This document shows positions 1 through 7,812 of a stretch of 13,813 nt of DNA, in pieces. The translations under genes were made by a program, and so were the position numbers. Each line of letters starts with the position of its first letter. Within the stretch, counting starts at the first letter, position 1. The stretch lies in assembly GCA_002083555.1 (NCBI GenBank), contig MSXN01000007.1:454884-468696 (forward strand). The letters run 5' to 3'. The DNA is from Nitrospira sp. ST-bin5. GTDB lineage: Bacteria; Nitrospirota; Nitrospiria; Nitrospirales; Nitrospiraceae. Under the pieces are notes generated by a model. That model was given only the letters and a program-made list of their open reading frames with translations. It had not been told where the DNA came from and did not search any database.

Positions 1-620
1 TGGAGCCGAGGCGAATACGCTTGCTGGCTGAGTTGCACGATATCGAAGGTATGGCCGCCCTGGAAATAGAGCGCCAGAATCGCGACCAGCAGCAGAATGC
101 TGCCTGCCAGCGTATACAGGAAGAACTTGATGGCGGCGTACAGCCGGTTCGGTCCGCCCCACACTCCGATGAGAAGATACATCGGGATCAGCATCGCTTC
201 CCAGAACACATAGAACAGGACGAAATCCAATGCCGCGAAGACGCCGATCATGGCGGCTTCCATAATGAGCAGCATGGCCATGAAGCTGCTGACCCGCGTT
301 TCGATCGAGCGCCAGGAGATCGTGACACAGAGCGGCATGAGCACGGTCGTCATCAGGACGAGCGGCAGGCTGATCCCGTCCAACCCCAGATGGTAATGAA
401 TGGGCGGGGACGTGATCCAGACCACATTCTCGGCAAATTGCATCTGGCTCGACGAGGCGTCGAACAGCCACCAGAGGGGAAGCGAGACCAGCAGATCAGC
501 GACCGTGATCCCTAGTGCCACCATCCGGACGCTGGTCTCTTTGACGAAGAACAGCGCAGCCGCGCCTGCCAGCGGCAGGAAGATCAGCAATGTCAGCCAG
601 GGAAATCCGCCCGATTGCAT
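1..620 (-). CDS. nuoM: NADH-quinone oxidoreductase subunit M (NuoM), 5' part; 3' end outside window
   Basis: This is an antiporter-like membrane subunit of complex I, one of the proton-pumping modules of the distal membrane arm. I read 206 codons from an ATG at 620 down to the window edge; the full family protein is about 500 residues, so more than half is missing because the window ends, not because the gene is broken. The translation is strongly hydrophobic, with the family pattern HLGLDGISLPLVL (about 77-89) and FWEAMLIPMYLLIG (139-152). E141 in that motif matches the essential channel glutamate known as E144 in E. coli NuoM. The lysine and histidine channel residues lie beyond the edge. 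The start is well placed: GAGG sits 4 nt upstream and overlaps the nuoL TGA (TGAGGTCCT-ATG), so the gene follows nuoL by only 6 nt and is probably translationally coupled to it. Confidence 0.97.
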   Translation of the reverse strand, partial: MQSGGFPWLTLLIFLPLAGAAALFFVKETSVRMVALGITVADLLVSLPLWWLFDASSSQMQFAENVVWITSPPIHYHLGLDGISLPLVLMTTVLMPLCVTISWRSIETRVSSFMAMLLIMEAAMIGVFAALDFVLFYVFWEAMLIPMYLLIGVWGGPNRLYAAIKFFLYTLAGSILLLVAILALYFQGGHTFDIVQLSQQAYSPRL

Positions 621-626
621 AGGACC

Positions 627-2522
627 TCAGAACACCAAAAAGACTGTCACAAGAATAACCATGCCAAGCGCCATCGCGAGCGCATAGTGCTGCGTCTGAC
701 CGCTTTGAACCAGGCGCAACAGCCATCCGCCCCAGGCGATCCCGCGGGCAATGCCGTTCACCGCGCCGTCGATCACGGCCACGTCGATCCGCTTCCACAT
801 GTCGGCGGCCACGGCAAAGGTTGGCTTCACGAACGCGCGATCATAGGCCTCGTCCACATACCACTTGTGCAGCGAGCCCTCGTACAACGTCTTCCATCGG
901 CTGGCGAATTGATTCGGCAGTTGCGGATTCAACACGTAGACATAATAGGCTCCGGCAATCCCTGTCAGACCCATGAGGGTGGCGATGATCATGATCGCAA
1001 ATCCAGCATCGCCGTGATGGGCTGCTACGGCTCCGCCGTGGGCAAATACCGGCTCAAGAAATTCGGGGATTCCGACGTACCCGGCTGCGATGCTCAAAAC
1101 GGCGAGTACGATCAGCGGAAAGGTCATCGTGCTCGACGGCTCGTGCACATGCTTGGCGTGCTTCTTATCGACATGGGAGGGACCCCAGAACGTGACGAAG
1201 ACCAGCCTGAAGCTATAGAACGCGGTCATCAGGGCCGTCAGCAATCCCAGTACGGTGAGCACCTGACCAAGGGGGCCGGAGGACCAGGCCGAGATCAGCA
1301 GATCGTCCTTACTGAAGAAGCCGGCGGTTAACGGGAAGCCGGCTAATGCCAGCGAGCCGACGATGAACGTCCAGTAAGTGACTGGCAGCTTGTCTTTCAG
1401 GCCGCCCATGTGGCGCATATCCTGTTCATGGTGGAGCGCGATGATCACCGAGCCGCAGCCCAGGAAGAGCAAGGCTTTGAAGGCGCCGTGCGTCAGCAAA
1501 TGGTACATGCCGGCGCCGTAGGCGCCGAGACCGCAGGCCATGACCATGTAGCCGAGTTGGCTGACCGTCGAGTAAGCAACGACGCGCTTGATGTCGGTCT
1601 GAGTCAACGCGATGGTCGCGCCGAGGACCATCGTGGCGGCTCCGACCAGCGCGACCACGGTCATGGCGGTCGGCGACAAGTTGTAGAGGGGAGCCAGTCT
1701 GGCCACCATGAAGACGCCGGCGGTCACCATCGTGGCGGCATGAATCAACGCAGAAATGGGAGTCGGGCCCTCCATGGCATCCGGCAGCCAAACATGCAGC
1801 GGCACCTGCGCAGACTTGCCGACGGCGCCAGTAAACAACAGCAGGCAGATCAACGTAAATACCGACACATTCCAGGTTCCGCCGAAGGGGCCCAGCACAT
1901 TCATGGTCAGATTGGCTGCTTCATGGGCTGCGGGGAAAATCTCCAGATAGTTCAGTGAGCCGAAGGAGTACCAGACCAGCAGGAGGCCCAGCATGAAACC
2001 GAAGTCTCCCACACGATTGACCAGAAACGCTTTGGTCGCCGCGGCGCAGGCCGGGGCGCGTTCATACCAATGGCCGATCAAGAGATACGAGCAGAGCCCG
2101 ACCGCTTCCCAGAAGACGAACAACTGTAACAAGTTGTCGGCGAGCACCAGCATCAGCATCGAGAACGTGAACAGGGCGATGTAGCTGAAGAAGCGGGCAT
2201 AGCCCGCTTCCCCGTGCATGTAGCCGATCGTGTAGATGTGGACGAGCGAACTGACGGTCGTGACCAGCAGGAGCATCACGACGGTCAGGCGGTCGAGATA
2301 GAGTCCGATGTGGATGTCGAGATGGCCGGACGTCAGCCAGGTATAGAGCGGTTGGCTGATCGGAGCGCCCTGGGCGACTTCAAAAAAAGCGAACAGGGAC
2401 AGGAGCCACGACAGGACGACCGCCGGCACGGCGACGAGGTGCGCGCGTTCCTTGATACGGTTGCCGGCCAGACCCAGCACAAGGAAGGCAGCCAGCGGGA
2501 GCAATGGGATCAGCGCATACAT
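627..2522 (-). CDS. nuoL: NADH-quinone oxidoreductase subunit L (NuoL)
   Basis: This is the distal antiporter-like proton-pumping subunit of the complex I membrane arm, 631 residues against about 613 in E. coli. Channel residues expected from the family are visible: E139 in FVFWEAVGLCSYLLIG, K236 in GAVGKSAQVPLHVWLPDAMEG, H261 in ALIHAATMVTAG, H341/H345/K349 in MYHLLTHGAFKALLF, and K405 in GFFSKDDLL. A histidine-rich loop follows near 450-460 (KKHAKHVHEP), as in many NuoL proteins. The C-terminal part (about 552-631) matches the amphipathic lateral helix plus last membrane helix that brace the arm, and looks of ordinary length. The ATG at 2522 lies 7 nt after the nuoK stop and has only a weak ribosome binding site (AAGTGG), so it may depend on coupling to nuoK. 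The stop TGA contributes to the nuoM ribosome binding site. Confidence 0.98.
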   Translation of the reverse strand: MYALIPLLPLAAFLVLGLAGNRIKERAHLVAVPAVVLSWLLSLFAFFEVAQGAPISQPLYTWLTSGHLDIHIGLYLDRLTVVMLLLVTTVSSLVHIYTIGYMHGEAGYARFFSYIALFTFSMLMLVLADNLLQLFVFWEAVGLCSYLLIGHWYERAPACAAATKAFLVNRVGDFGFMLGLLLVWYSFGSLNYLEIFPAAHEAANLTMNVLGPFGGTWNVSVFTLICLLLFTGAVGKSAQVPLHVWLPDAMEGPTPISALIHAATMVTAGVFMVARLAPLYNLSPTAMTVVALVGAATMVLGATIALTQTDIKRVVAYSTVSQLGYMVMACGLGAYGAGMYHLLTHGAFKALLFLGCGSVIIALHHEQDMRHMGGLKDKLPVTYWTFIVGSLALAGFPLTAGFFSKDDLLISAWSSGPLGQVLTVLGLLTALMTAFYSFRLVFVTFWGPSHVDKKHAKHVHEPSSTMTFPLIVLAVLSIAAGYVGIPEFLEPVFAHGGAVAAHHGDAGFAIMIIATLMGLTGIAGAYYVYVLNPQLPNQFASRWKTLYEGSLHKWYVDEAYDRAFVKPTFAVAADMWKRIDVAVIDGAVNGIARGIAWGGWLLRLVQSGQTQHYALAMALGMVILVTVFLVF

Positions 2523-2529
2523 CGTCGAG

Positions 2530-2835
2530 TTACCACTTCAGCAAATTGAACTGTTCTACGTTGATCGTGTCTTTGGCCCGGTGCAGGGCAATGATGATCG
2601 CCAATCCGACCGCCACTTCGGCGGCGGCCACGGTGAGGGCGAAGAAGACAAAGACCTGTCCGCCCAGATCGTGCAGATGTTCGGAGAAGGCCACGAAATT
2701 GATGTTGGTGGCGTTCAGCATCAATTCCACCGACAGCAGAATCGCAATGATGTTGCGGCGGATGAGCACGCCCACCAGGCCCGTCAGAAAGACGATGGCG
2801 CTCAAGACCAGATAGTAGGTAATGGGGATAGTCAT
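2530..2835 (-). CDS. nuoK: NADH-quinone oxidoreductase subunit K (NuoK)
   Basis: This is a small membrane subunit (101 residues, the normal family size) that helps form a proton channel between NuoJ/NuoA and NuoN. Three hydrophobic helices span roughly 5-25, 29-50 and 60-84. The two conserved membrane glutamates are present: E37 in LLSVELMLNATNINFVAF and E73 in TVAAAEVAVGLAI, equivalent to E36 and E72 of E. coli. The start ATG overlaps the nuoJ stop in an ATGA arrangement, so translation is probably coupled to nuoJ; the nearest purine-rich stretch (CGGAG) is rather distant from the ATG. It is followed by nuoL after 7 nt. Confidence 0.97.
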   Translation of the reverse strand: MTIPITYYLVLSAIVFLTGLVGVLIRRNIIAILLSVELMLNATNINFVAFSEHLHDLGGQVFVFFALTVAAAEVAVGLAIIIALHRAKDTINVEQFNLLKW

Positions 2836-3344
2836 GACGCCGGCGTCTCCGGGACTTCTCGCTTTGCTAGGACGATGGCGCCGATCATCGCCACCAGCAG
2901 GATGAGCGAGGCCACTTCAAACGGGAACAAGTAGGTCGAAAACAGAGTTTCTCCGATCGCCAACGTGTTGTCCCCGGTTTCGATATCCACCCGAGGCAAG
3001 GCGGCAGGCGGGGCGGACAGGCTGCCGGCCAGGAGCACGAAGAATTCGATGAGCAACGGCCCGCCGACAAATGCGGCAGCCCGCCACTGACTATGATAGC
3101 GATCGTCCGTCTTGAGATTGAGCAGCATGACGACAAAAAGGTACAGGACCAGGATGGCGCCGGCATACACGATGATCTGGACGGCCGCCAGAAATTCGGC
3201 GTGCAGCGTCACGTACAGCCCCGCCACGTGGAAGAACATGATGAGCAGCGAGAGGGCGCTGTAAATCGGATTTCTGAACGCCACGACGAGCACTGCTGTG
3301 AGGGCGATCACACCGGCGAAATATCCAAAAAACAAGTGCTCCAC
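2832..3344 (-). CDS. nuoJ: NADH-quinone oxidoreductase subunit J (NuoJ), GTG start
   Basis: This is a complex I membrane subunit of 170 residues with about five hydrophobic helices. The most conserved stretch, VQIIVYAGAILVLYLFVVML (about 55-74), is the third helix, which in known structures carries a pi-bulge and helps open the water channel to the quinone cavity; Y60 and G62 mark it. E50 sits just before it. The C-terminal helix (about 146-162) is followed by a short charged tail. The start codon is GTG (MEHLFFGYF), supported by AGAGG 7 nt upstream and by the length of the first helix. The gene is separated from nuoI by 100 bp containing two hairpins, the nearer ending 4 nt before this ribosome binding site, so expression of nuoJ onward could be tuned separately. 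It overlaps nuoK by 4 nt. Confidence 0.96.
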   Translation of the reverse strand: MEHLFFGYFAGVIALTAVLVVAFRNPIYSALSLLIMFFHVAGLYVTLHAEFLAAVQIIVYAGAILVLYLFVVMLLNLKTDDRYHSQWRAAAFVGGPLLIEFFVLLAGSLSAPPAALPRVDIETGDNTLAIGETLFSTYLFPFEVASLILLVAMIGAIVLAKREVPETPAS

Positions 3345-3360
3345 GTCGTTTCCTCTAAGG

Positions 3361-3387
3361 CTGTGCCCTGTCGTCTGACGGGCACAG
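3361..3387 (-). repeat. Stem-loop immediately upstream of the nuoJ ribosome binding site
   Basis: A perfect 8-bp inverted repeat (CTGTGCCC at 3361-3368, GGGCACAG at 3380-3387) continues inward as GTC/GAC with one bulged T, giving an 11-bp stem with a 4-nt loop. In the nuo transcript it ends 4 nt before the AGAGGA that serves nuoJ. No T run follows on either strand, so it is not a typical intrinsic terminator. It could be an mRNA-processing or stability element, or could affect access to the nuoJ start. The function is inferred; the structure is seen. Confidence 0.7.
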
Positions 3388-3398
3388 ATTCATCACAG

Positions 3399-3424
3399 CC
3401 CGGCGGCTCCGCGTGAGAGCCGGG
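3399..3424 (-). repeat. GC-rich stem-loop between nuoI and nuoJ
   Basis: This is the second inverted repeat in the same 100-bp gap. CCCGGC (3399-3404) pairs with GCCGGG (3419-3424), and the inner CTC (3407-3409) pairs with GAG (3415-3417), with a small internal bulge and a 5-nt loop. It lies 20 to 45 nt downstream of the nuoI stop codon in the transcript, followed by the hairpin at 3361-3387. There is no T tract. As a GC-rich 3'-side structure it may protect the nuoABCDEFGHI part of the message from exonucleases; this is an inference from position. Confidence 0.6.
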
Positions 3425-3444
3425 GTCCCATCAACGGCCCGGCC

Positions 3445-4005
3445 TCAATTCGGTTTCTGCGGCACGTGCTTGAACGCCACATTAAAGAAGGCGACGTTCG
3501 GGTGCTGGAGCTCCAGCCGCTTTTCACGGACGGGGAACGACCGGTCGCCGATGGCGAGCAGTTGCTGTTTGTTCAACTGGAGGTCGCGCTTGTCGTAGAC
3601 CGCCCACTCGAACTCTCTGGTCATGCCGAGCGCATCGACCGGACAGGCATCGACGCACATGCCGCAAAACAGGCAGCGGGTCATGTCCATGTAATATTCT
3701 TTGGAGTAACGCTTTGTAGGCTCCTCAGGAACTTCCGCGCTCACGACGCGAATCACGCGTGACGGGCAGGCGGCTTCGCAGAGGTCGCATCCGACGCATT
3801 TCTCCGTCCCGTCGTCGTAGCGCAGGAGCGCAAGCATGCCGCGGTAGTTGTCCGGCAGGGTTCGCTTTTCATGCGGATACTGCAGCGTGATGGGCTTGTA
3901 GTGAATGAGATGCGACATCGTGGCCTTCATCCCGACCAGGAGTTCATAGAACGTCATGGTCTTGATCCAGTCGATGATGCGCTCTGTCGTCGTTGCCTGG
4001 GCCAT
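3445..4005 (-). CDS. nuoI: NADH-quinone oxidoreductase subunit I (NuoI), 2x[4Fe-4S] ferredoxin-type
   Basis: This is an electron-transfer subunit of the Q module that carries clusters N6a and N6b and relays electrons from NuoG to cluster N2 in NuoB. It has 186 residues. Two complete ferredoxin motifs are visible: C70-x2-C73-x2-C76-x3-C80-P (CVGCDLCEAACP) and C111-x2-C114-x2-C117-x3-C121-P (CLFCGMCVDACP). The N-terminal segment (about 1-50) should form the amphipathic helices that dock on NuoH; the motif RGMLALLRYDDGTEKC precedes the first cluster, as in the family. The ATG at 4005 lies 14 nt after the nuoH stop, with no strong ribosome binding site, so translation may be coupled. It is followed by the 100-bp structured gap before nuoJ. 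Confidence 0.98.
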   Translation of the reverse strand: MAQATTTERIIDWIKTMTFYELLVGMKATMSHLIHYKPITLQYPHEKRTLPDNYRGMLALLRYDDGTEKCVGCDLCEAACPSRVIRVVSAEVPEEPTKRYSKEYYMDMTRCLFCGMCVDACPVDALGMTREFEWAVYDKRDLQLNKQQLLAIGDRSFPVREKRLELQHPNVAFFNVAFKHVPQKPN

Positions 4006-4019
4006 AGTCGTCGGCGGTC

Positions 4020-5096
4020 TTACTTGAACTGGTTATAAATGTACATGGCGATGGCCGTTACCACGATGTTGGCCAACGCGATCGGGAGCATGACCTTCCA
4101 GCCGAACTTCATCAGCTGGTCGTAGCGCAGGCGCGGCAGCGTGGCGCGCAACCAGAAGAACAGAAACAGGAAGCCGTACACTTTCACGGTGAACCAGGCC
4201 ACCCCTTCGATCCAGGCGAAGGGCTCCAGTCCGATATGCGCGAGAATGGTGCCGGGATAGGGCGCATTCCATCCGCCGAGGAATAGGGCCGCTGCGACGC
4301 AGGAGACCAACACCATGTTGGCGTATTCCGCGATGAAGAAAAATGCGAAGCGCATGCCGCTGTATTCGGTGAAGAAACCGGCCACCAGCTCGCTCTCGGC
4401 TTCGGGCAGGTCGAAGGGCACGCGATTCGTTTCCGCGACGGCGGAGATCACGTACACGACGAACGCGAAGATCTGCGGAGCCGGAAAGGCGAACACATAC
4501 CAATGCCAGAAGCCGCCCGCCTGGGCATCGGTGATCTTCACCAGGCTGAGCGAGCCGGCCATGATCAGGACGCCCACTATGGCCAGGCCGACGTTCAATT
4601 CGTAGCTGATGATCTGCGCCGCCGACCGGAGTCCGCCGAGCAGCGAGTACTTGCTGTTGGAGGCCCAGCCGCCCAGGATGATCCCGTAGGCGCCGATCGA
4701 GGCAAAGGCCAGAATATAGAGCACGCCGATATTGATATCGCTGATGACGAAGGGCTTGATGGTCATCCCGAAGAGCTGGATGGTTTCATTCGGGCCGAAG
4801 GGAATGACCGCAAAGCCGATCAGGGCCGGTACCATCGCGAGAATCGGCGCGAGGCTGAACATGAACTTATTGGCGCCGGCCGGGACGATGTCTTCTTTGA
4901 AGAAGAGCTTCAATCCGTCGGCGATCGGCTGAAGAATGCCGTAGGGGCCGACTTCCATGGGGCCCATCCGATCCTGCATCCATCCGAGCACTTTCCGCTC
5001 GGCGAGCGTCAGGATCATCACGGTGAGCATCACAATGCCCATGACCGCGGCGATTTGTGCGAGCGAGACAGCGAGACGCAAGCTGAGTTCAGTCAC
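4020..5096 (-). CDS. nuoH: NADH-quinone oxidoreductase subunit H (NuoH), GTG start
   Basis: This membrane subunit builds most of the quinone tunnel and links the peripheral arm to the proton path. At 358 residues it is a little longer than E. coli NuoH (325). The family hallmarks are AERKVLGWMQDRMGP (32-46) followed by GPYGILQPIADGLKLFFKED (50-69), then NRVPFDLPEAESELVAGFFT around 220-240, which carries the acidic loop facing the quinone site, and a C-terminal LRATLPRLRYDQLMKFGWK (about 317-335). About eight hydrophobic helices can be counted. The start codon is GTG at 5096 (MTELSLRLAV), with AGGGG 8 nt upstream. It lies 45 nt after nuoG and 14 nt before nuoI. Confidence 0.97.
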   Translation of the reverse strand: MTELSLRLAVSLAQIAAVMGIVMLTVMILTLAERKVLGWMQDRMGPMEVGPYGILQPIADGLKLFFKEDIVPAGANKFMFSLAPILAMVPALIGFAVIPFGPNETIQLFGMTIKPFVISDINIGVLYILAFASIGAYGIILGGWASNSKYSLLGGLRSAAQIISYELNVGLAIVGVLIMAGSLSLVKITDAQAGGFWHWYVFAFPAPQIFAFVVYVISAVAETNRVPFDLPEAESELVAGFFTEYSGMRFAFFFIAEYANMVLVSCVAAALFLGGWNAPYPGTILAHIGLEPFAWIEGVAWFTVKVYGFLFLFFWLRATLPRLRYDQLMKFGWKVMLPIALANIVVTAIAMYIYNQFK

Positions 5097-5141
5097 GATG
5101 ACACCCCTGGATTAGCGACCGTCAACATCGACACAGTTTTC

Positions 5142-7808
5142 TCACGACACTTTCACCATCGAGACCGAGGTCGTCCGGATATACGGCACCTTGGTTTCGG
5201 TATCGATGACACAGGCAAACAGGTTGTTCACTTCCTGGCTGAAATGGTCCGGAAACCAGGCGTGGCCTTCCGGTACCCGGTCCGCGACTTTGACTTCCGC
5301 GGTCACTTCGCCCTGCGAATTGGAGAGACGGACGCGGTTGCCGTCGACCAGGCCAAACCGAGCGGCATCGCGCGGACTGATACGCAAGGAGCTCCGGCCT
5401 TCGATTTGGATCAGCCCCTTCGATTTGGTCGATAACTTGCCCGAGTGGAACAAGCTCTGCACGAGTTCAATCTGTACGGTTCCGTCCGGACGGGACGGGG
5501 TGCGCGGCATCTGATAGCGTCCGGCGAGGTCCCGTTCAAAGCCCTGACTGAGATAGCGATCCATCGTCGCGCGATCGACTTTCGCGGGGACCGGAGCCGG
5601 TCCTAACGAGCCGTATCCCGGGATCAGGCTGCGAATCTCCTTCAAGATCTCACGGCTCTCGCTGTAGTCCAGCGGGGTCCCGAGCAACCCCGAGAGGGCG
5701 GAGAAGATTTCCCAATCCGGACGGGCTTCGCCGACCGGCTCGACGGTCTGCCGGACCGCCTGGACGTGGCCTTCCGTATTGGTAAACGTGCCGTCTTTTT
5801 CGAGCGACGAGCAGACCGGCAGGACGACATGGGCCAGCGCGGCGGTGTCGGTCAAGAAGAGTTCCTGGCAAACCAGCAGTTCCAGCTTGTCGAGCGACTC
5901 GCGCACTTCTACCGGAGCCGGCAGGCTGGCCAGGGGGTTTTCGCCGACGATGAACATCGCTTTAAGCTGGCCGGATTTGGCGCGGGCCAGCATGTCGATC
6001 AGTGTATGGCCAGCAGTAGACGGTGGCGCTTCTTTCCAGATGTCCACGACCCGGTCTCGTCCGCTCTTGTCGGTCACATCGACAGGACCCGGCAGGAATT
6101 CGGCGACCGCGCCCATTTCAATCGCGCCCTGGTCGTTGTTTTCTTCCGCCAGCGGAGCCAGTCCGCATCCCGGCTGATCGAGCTTCCCCAGGAGGAGCAG
6201 CAGATCCAGGAGATTCATGGCGCCGGCATAGCCCTGATCGCTGCGCAAGAGACCCTGTCCTGTGACGACGACGAGGCGCTTCCCTTTGGCCAGTGCCTGC
6301 GCGGCGGCGGCATAGGATTCCTGGCCTGCTCCCGTGGCGGCCTGGATGTCCTGCCAGGACAATTGTTGCAACTGTGCCGTGACGGCGGTCACAAAGCTTA
6401 ATCGTTGTTGCGTCAGATCGGCGGCGACCAGGTTCTGTTCGACGACCGCTTTCTGCAAGCCGAGGATGGCGGTACGGAACAGTGTGGGTGACACGCAGAA
6501 ATGGTGCTGCGAGAGATTCGCGATGTTGCTGATCGTGCCGATCGCCGGCAGCAGCGATTCGATGGTGACCAGCGTCGCCTGGCGCTTCTTGACCGCTTCT
6601 TTGATCGCAAGGCCGGTGATCGGATTCGTTTCCGTGATGTTCGTCCCGACCAGTACCAGGACGTCGGCGGCTCCGAGATCTTCGAAGGTCACAGTCCAAC
6701 GATGCGTGCCCTGCACCCGGCGCATGGCCTGTATGCTGTTCATCTGCCCGTACCGGGCGCTGCTGTCGAGATGGTTGGTGCCGAGCGTCAGCCGCATGAA
6801 TTTCTGGAAGAGATACAGCTCCTCATTCGTGCATCGGCCGGTGATCAGACCTCCGAAGGCCTGGCCGCCGTGTGCCTGTTTGATCTGGCCGGCTTGCTCG
6901 GCAATGAACTCCAGCGCCTCTTCCCAGGTGGTTTGCACCAGGGTGCCGTTCTTGCGGATCAAGGGATGCGTGAGCCGCTCGGGATGGCTGGTGGCGTGAA
7001 AGCCGAAGAACCCCTTGGCGCAGAGATCGCCGTTGTTGCGTCCGGCGCCGTAGGCGGAGTTGACCTCGATCAGCTGATTGGTCTTGGTCTGGACAGTGAT
7101 CTGGCACCCGTCGCCGCAATAGCCGCAGATCGTCTCGGCCCGTTTCAGCATCCAGGGCCGGTATTCGTACATGGACAGGCGGCTGGTGATCGCACCGACC
7201 GGACAGATCTGTACGCAGCCTCCGCAGAACTCGCAATCCAGCGGATGGGCGCCGAAATGCTTGATCTCCGTCATCGTCCCGCGGCCGACCGGGGCCAGGG
7301 CTTTGACGTCCATCACTTCGTCGCAATACCGGACGCAGCGCAGGCACTGCACGCAGCGGTTCATCTGCGTTTCGATCAACGGGCTGAAATATTCTTTCTG
7401 GAAAATACGCTTGGTCTCGGCGAACCGGCTCGTGGTCGCGGTGTACTGATGGGAGAAGTCTTGCAGGTCACACTTGCCGCCCTGGTCGCAGACGGGACAG
7501 TCCAACGGATGATTCGCGAGAATGAATTCCAGCACGGACTTATGGGCGTCGTTCACGACCGTCGTCGCGGTCCGGACGCTCATGCCTTCCGCGACCGGCG
7601 TGCTGCAGGCCGTCTGGAGCTTGGGCATCTTCTCAATTTCGACCAAGCACATGCGGCAGTTGGCGTCCGGCTTGAGTTTGGGGTGATAGCAGAAGTGCGG
7701 AATCATCGCCCCCACGCGCCGTGCGGCTTCGATCAGGAGGGTGCCTTTCGGCACGCTAATGGTGTGGCCGTCGATCGTCACGCGAACTGTTTCAGACGTA
7801 TTCGGCAT
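5142..7808 (-). CDS. nuoG: NADH-quinone oxidoreductase subunit G (NuoG), Fe-S/molybdopterin-oxidoreductase-like
   Basis: This is the largest N-module subunit; it carries the electron wire from NuoF towards NuoI. Numbered from the ATG at 7808 (888 residues; E. coli 908), I see a [2Fe-2S] site C40-C51-C54-C68 (N1b), the unusual His site H100-C104-C107-C113 (N5), a first [4Fe-4S] set C152-C155-C158-C162, and a second C192-C195-C198-C202. A further C228-x2-C231-x3-C235-x27-C263 matches cluster N7, which only some bacteria keep. The rest is a molybdopterin-oxidoreductase-like fold that in complex I normally holds no cofactor, ending in a domain with RSSLRISPRDAARFGL. I chose the ATG 4 nt after the nuoF stop. 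A TTG at 7829 would add seven residues and overlap nuoF by 17 nt, but the family begins close to VTIDG. Neither start has a strong ribosome binding site. Confidence 0.97.
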   Translation of the reverse strand: MPNTSETVRVTIDGHTISVPKGTLLIEAARRVGAMIPHFCYHPKLKPDANCRMCLVEIEKMPKLQTACSTPVAEGMSVRTATTVVNDAHKSVLEFILANHPLDCPVCDQGGKCDLQDFSHQYTATTSRFAETKRIFQKEYFSPLIETQMNRCVQCLRCVRYCDEVMDVKALAPVGRGTMTEIKHFGAHPLDCEFCGGCVQICPVGAITSRLSMYEYRPWMLKRAETICGYCGDGCQITVQTKTNQLIEVNSAYGAGRNNGDLCAKGFFGFHATSHPERLTHPLIRKNGTLVQTTWEEALEFIAEQAGQIKQAHGGQAFGGLITGRCTNEELYLFQKFMRLTLGTNHLDSSARYGQMNSIQAMRRVQGTHRWTVTFEDLGAADVLVLVGTNITETNPITGLAIKEAVKKRQATLVTIESLLPAIGTISNIANLSQHHFCVSPTLFRTAILGLQKAVVEQNLVAADLTQQRLSFVTAVTAQLQQLSWQDIQAATGAGQESYAAAAQALAKGKRLVVVTGQGLLRSDQGYAGAMNLLDLLLLLGKLDQPGCGLAPLAEENNDQGAIEMGAVAEFLPGPVDVTDKSGRDRVVDIWKEAPPSTAGHTLIDMLARAKSGQLKAMFIVGENPLASLPAPVEVRESLDKLELLVCQELFLTDTAALAHVVLPVCSSLEKDGTFTNTEGHVQAVRQTVEPVGEARPDWEIFSALSGLLGTPLDYSESREILKEIRSLIPGYGSLGPAPVPAKVDRATMDRYLSQGFERDLAGRYQMPRTPSRPDGTVQIELVQSLFHSGKLSTKSKGLIQIEGRSSLRISPRDAARFGLVDGNRVRLSNSQGEVTAEVKVADRVPEGHAWFPDHFSQEVNNLFACVIDTETKVPYIRTTSVSMVKVS

Positions 7809-7812
7809 AGTC

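Noticed and set aside
1..620. Truncated nuoM pseudogene
   Set aside because: The frame is open and motif-complete right to the window edge; the missing part is due to the cut, not to a stop or frameshift.
3345..3444. Intrinsic transcription terminator between nuoI and nuoJ
   Set aside because: Both stems are good, but neither is followed by a T run on the minus or plus strand, and the operon clearly continues.
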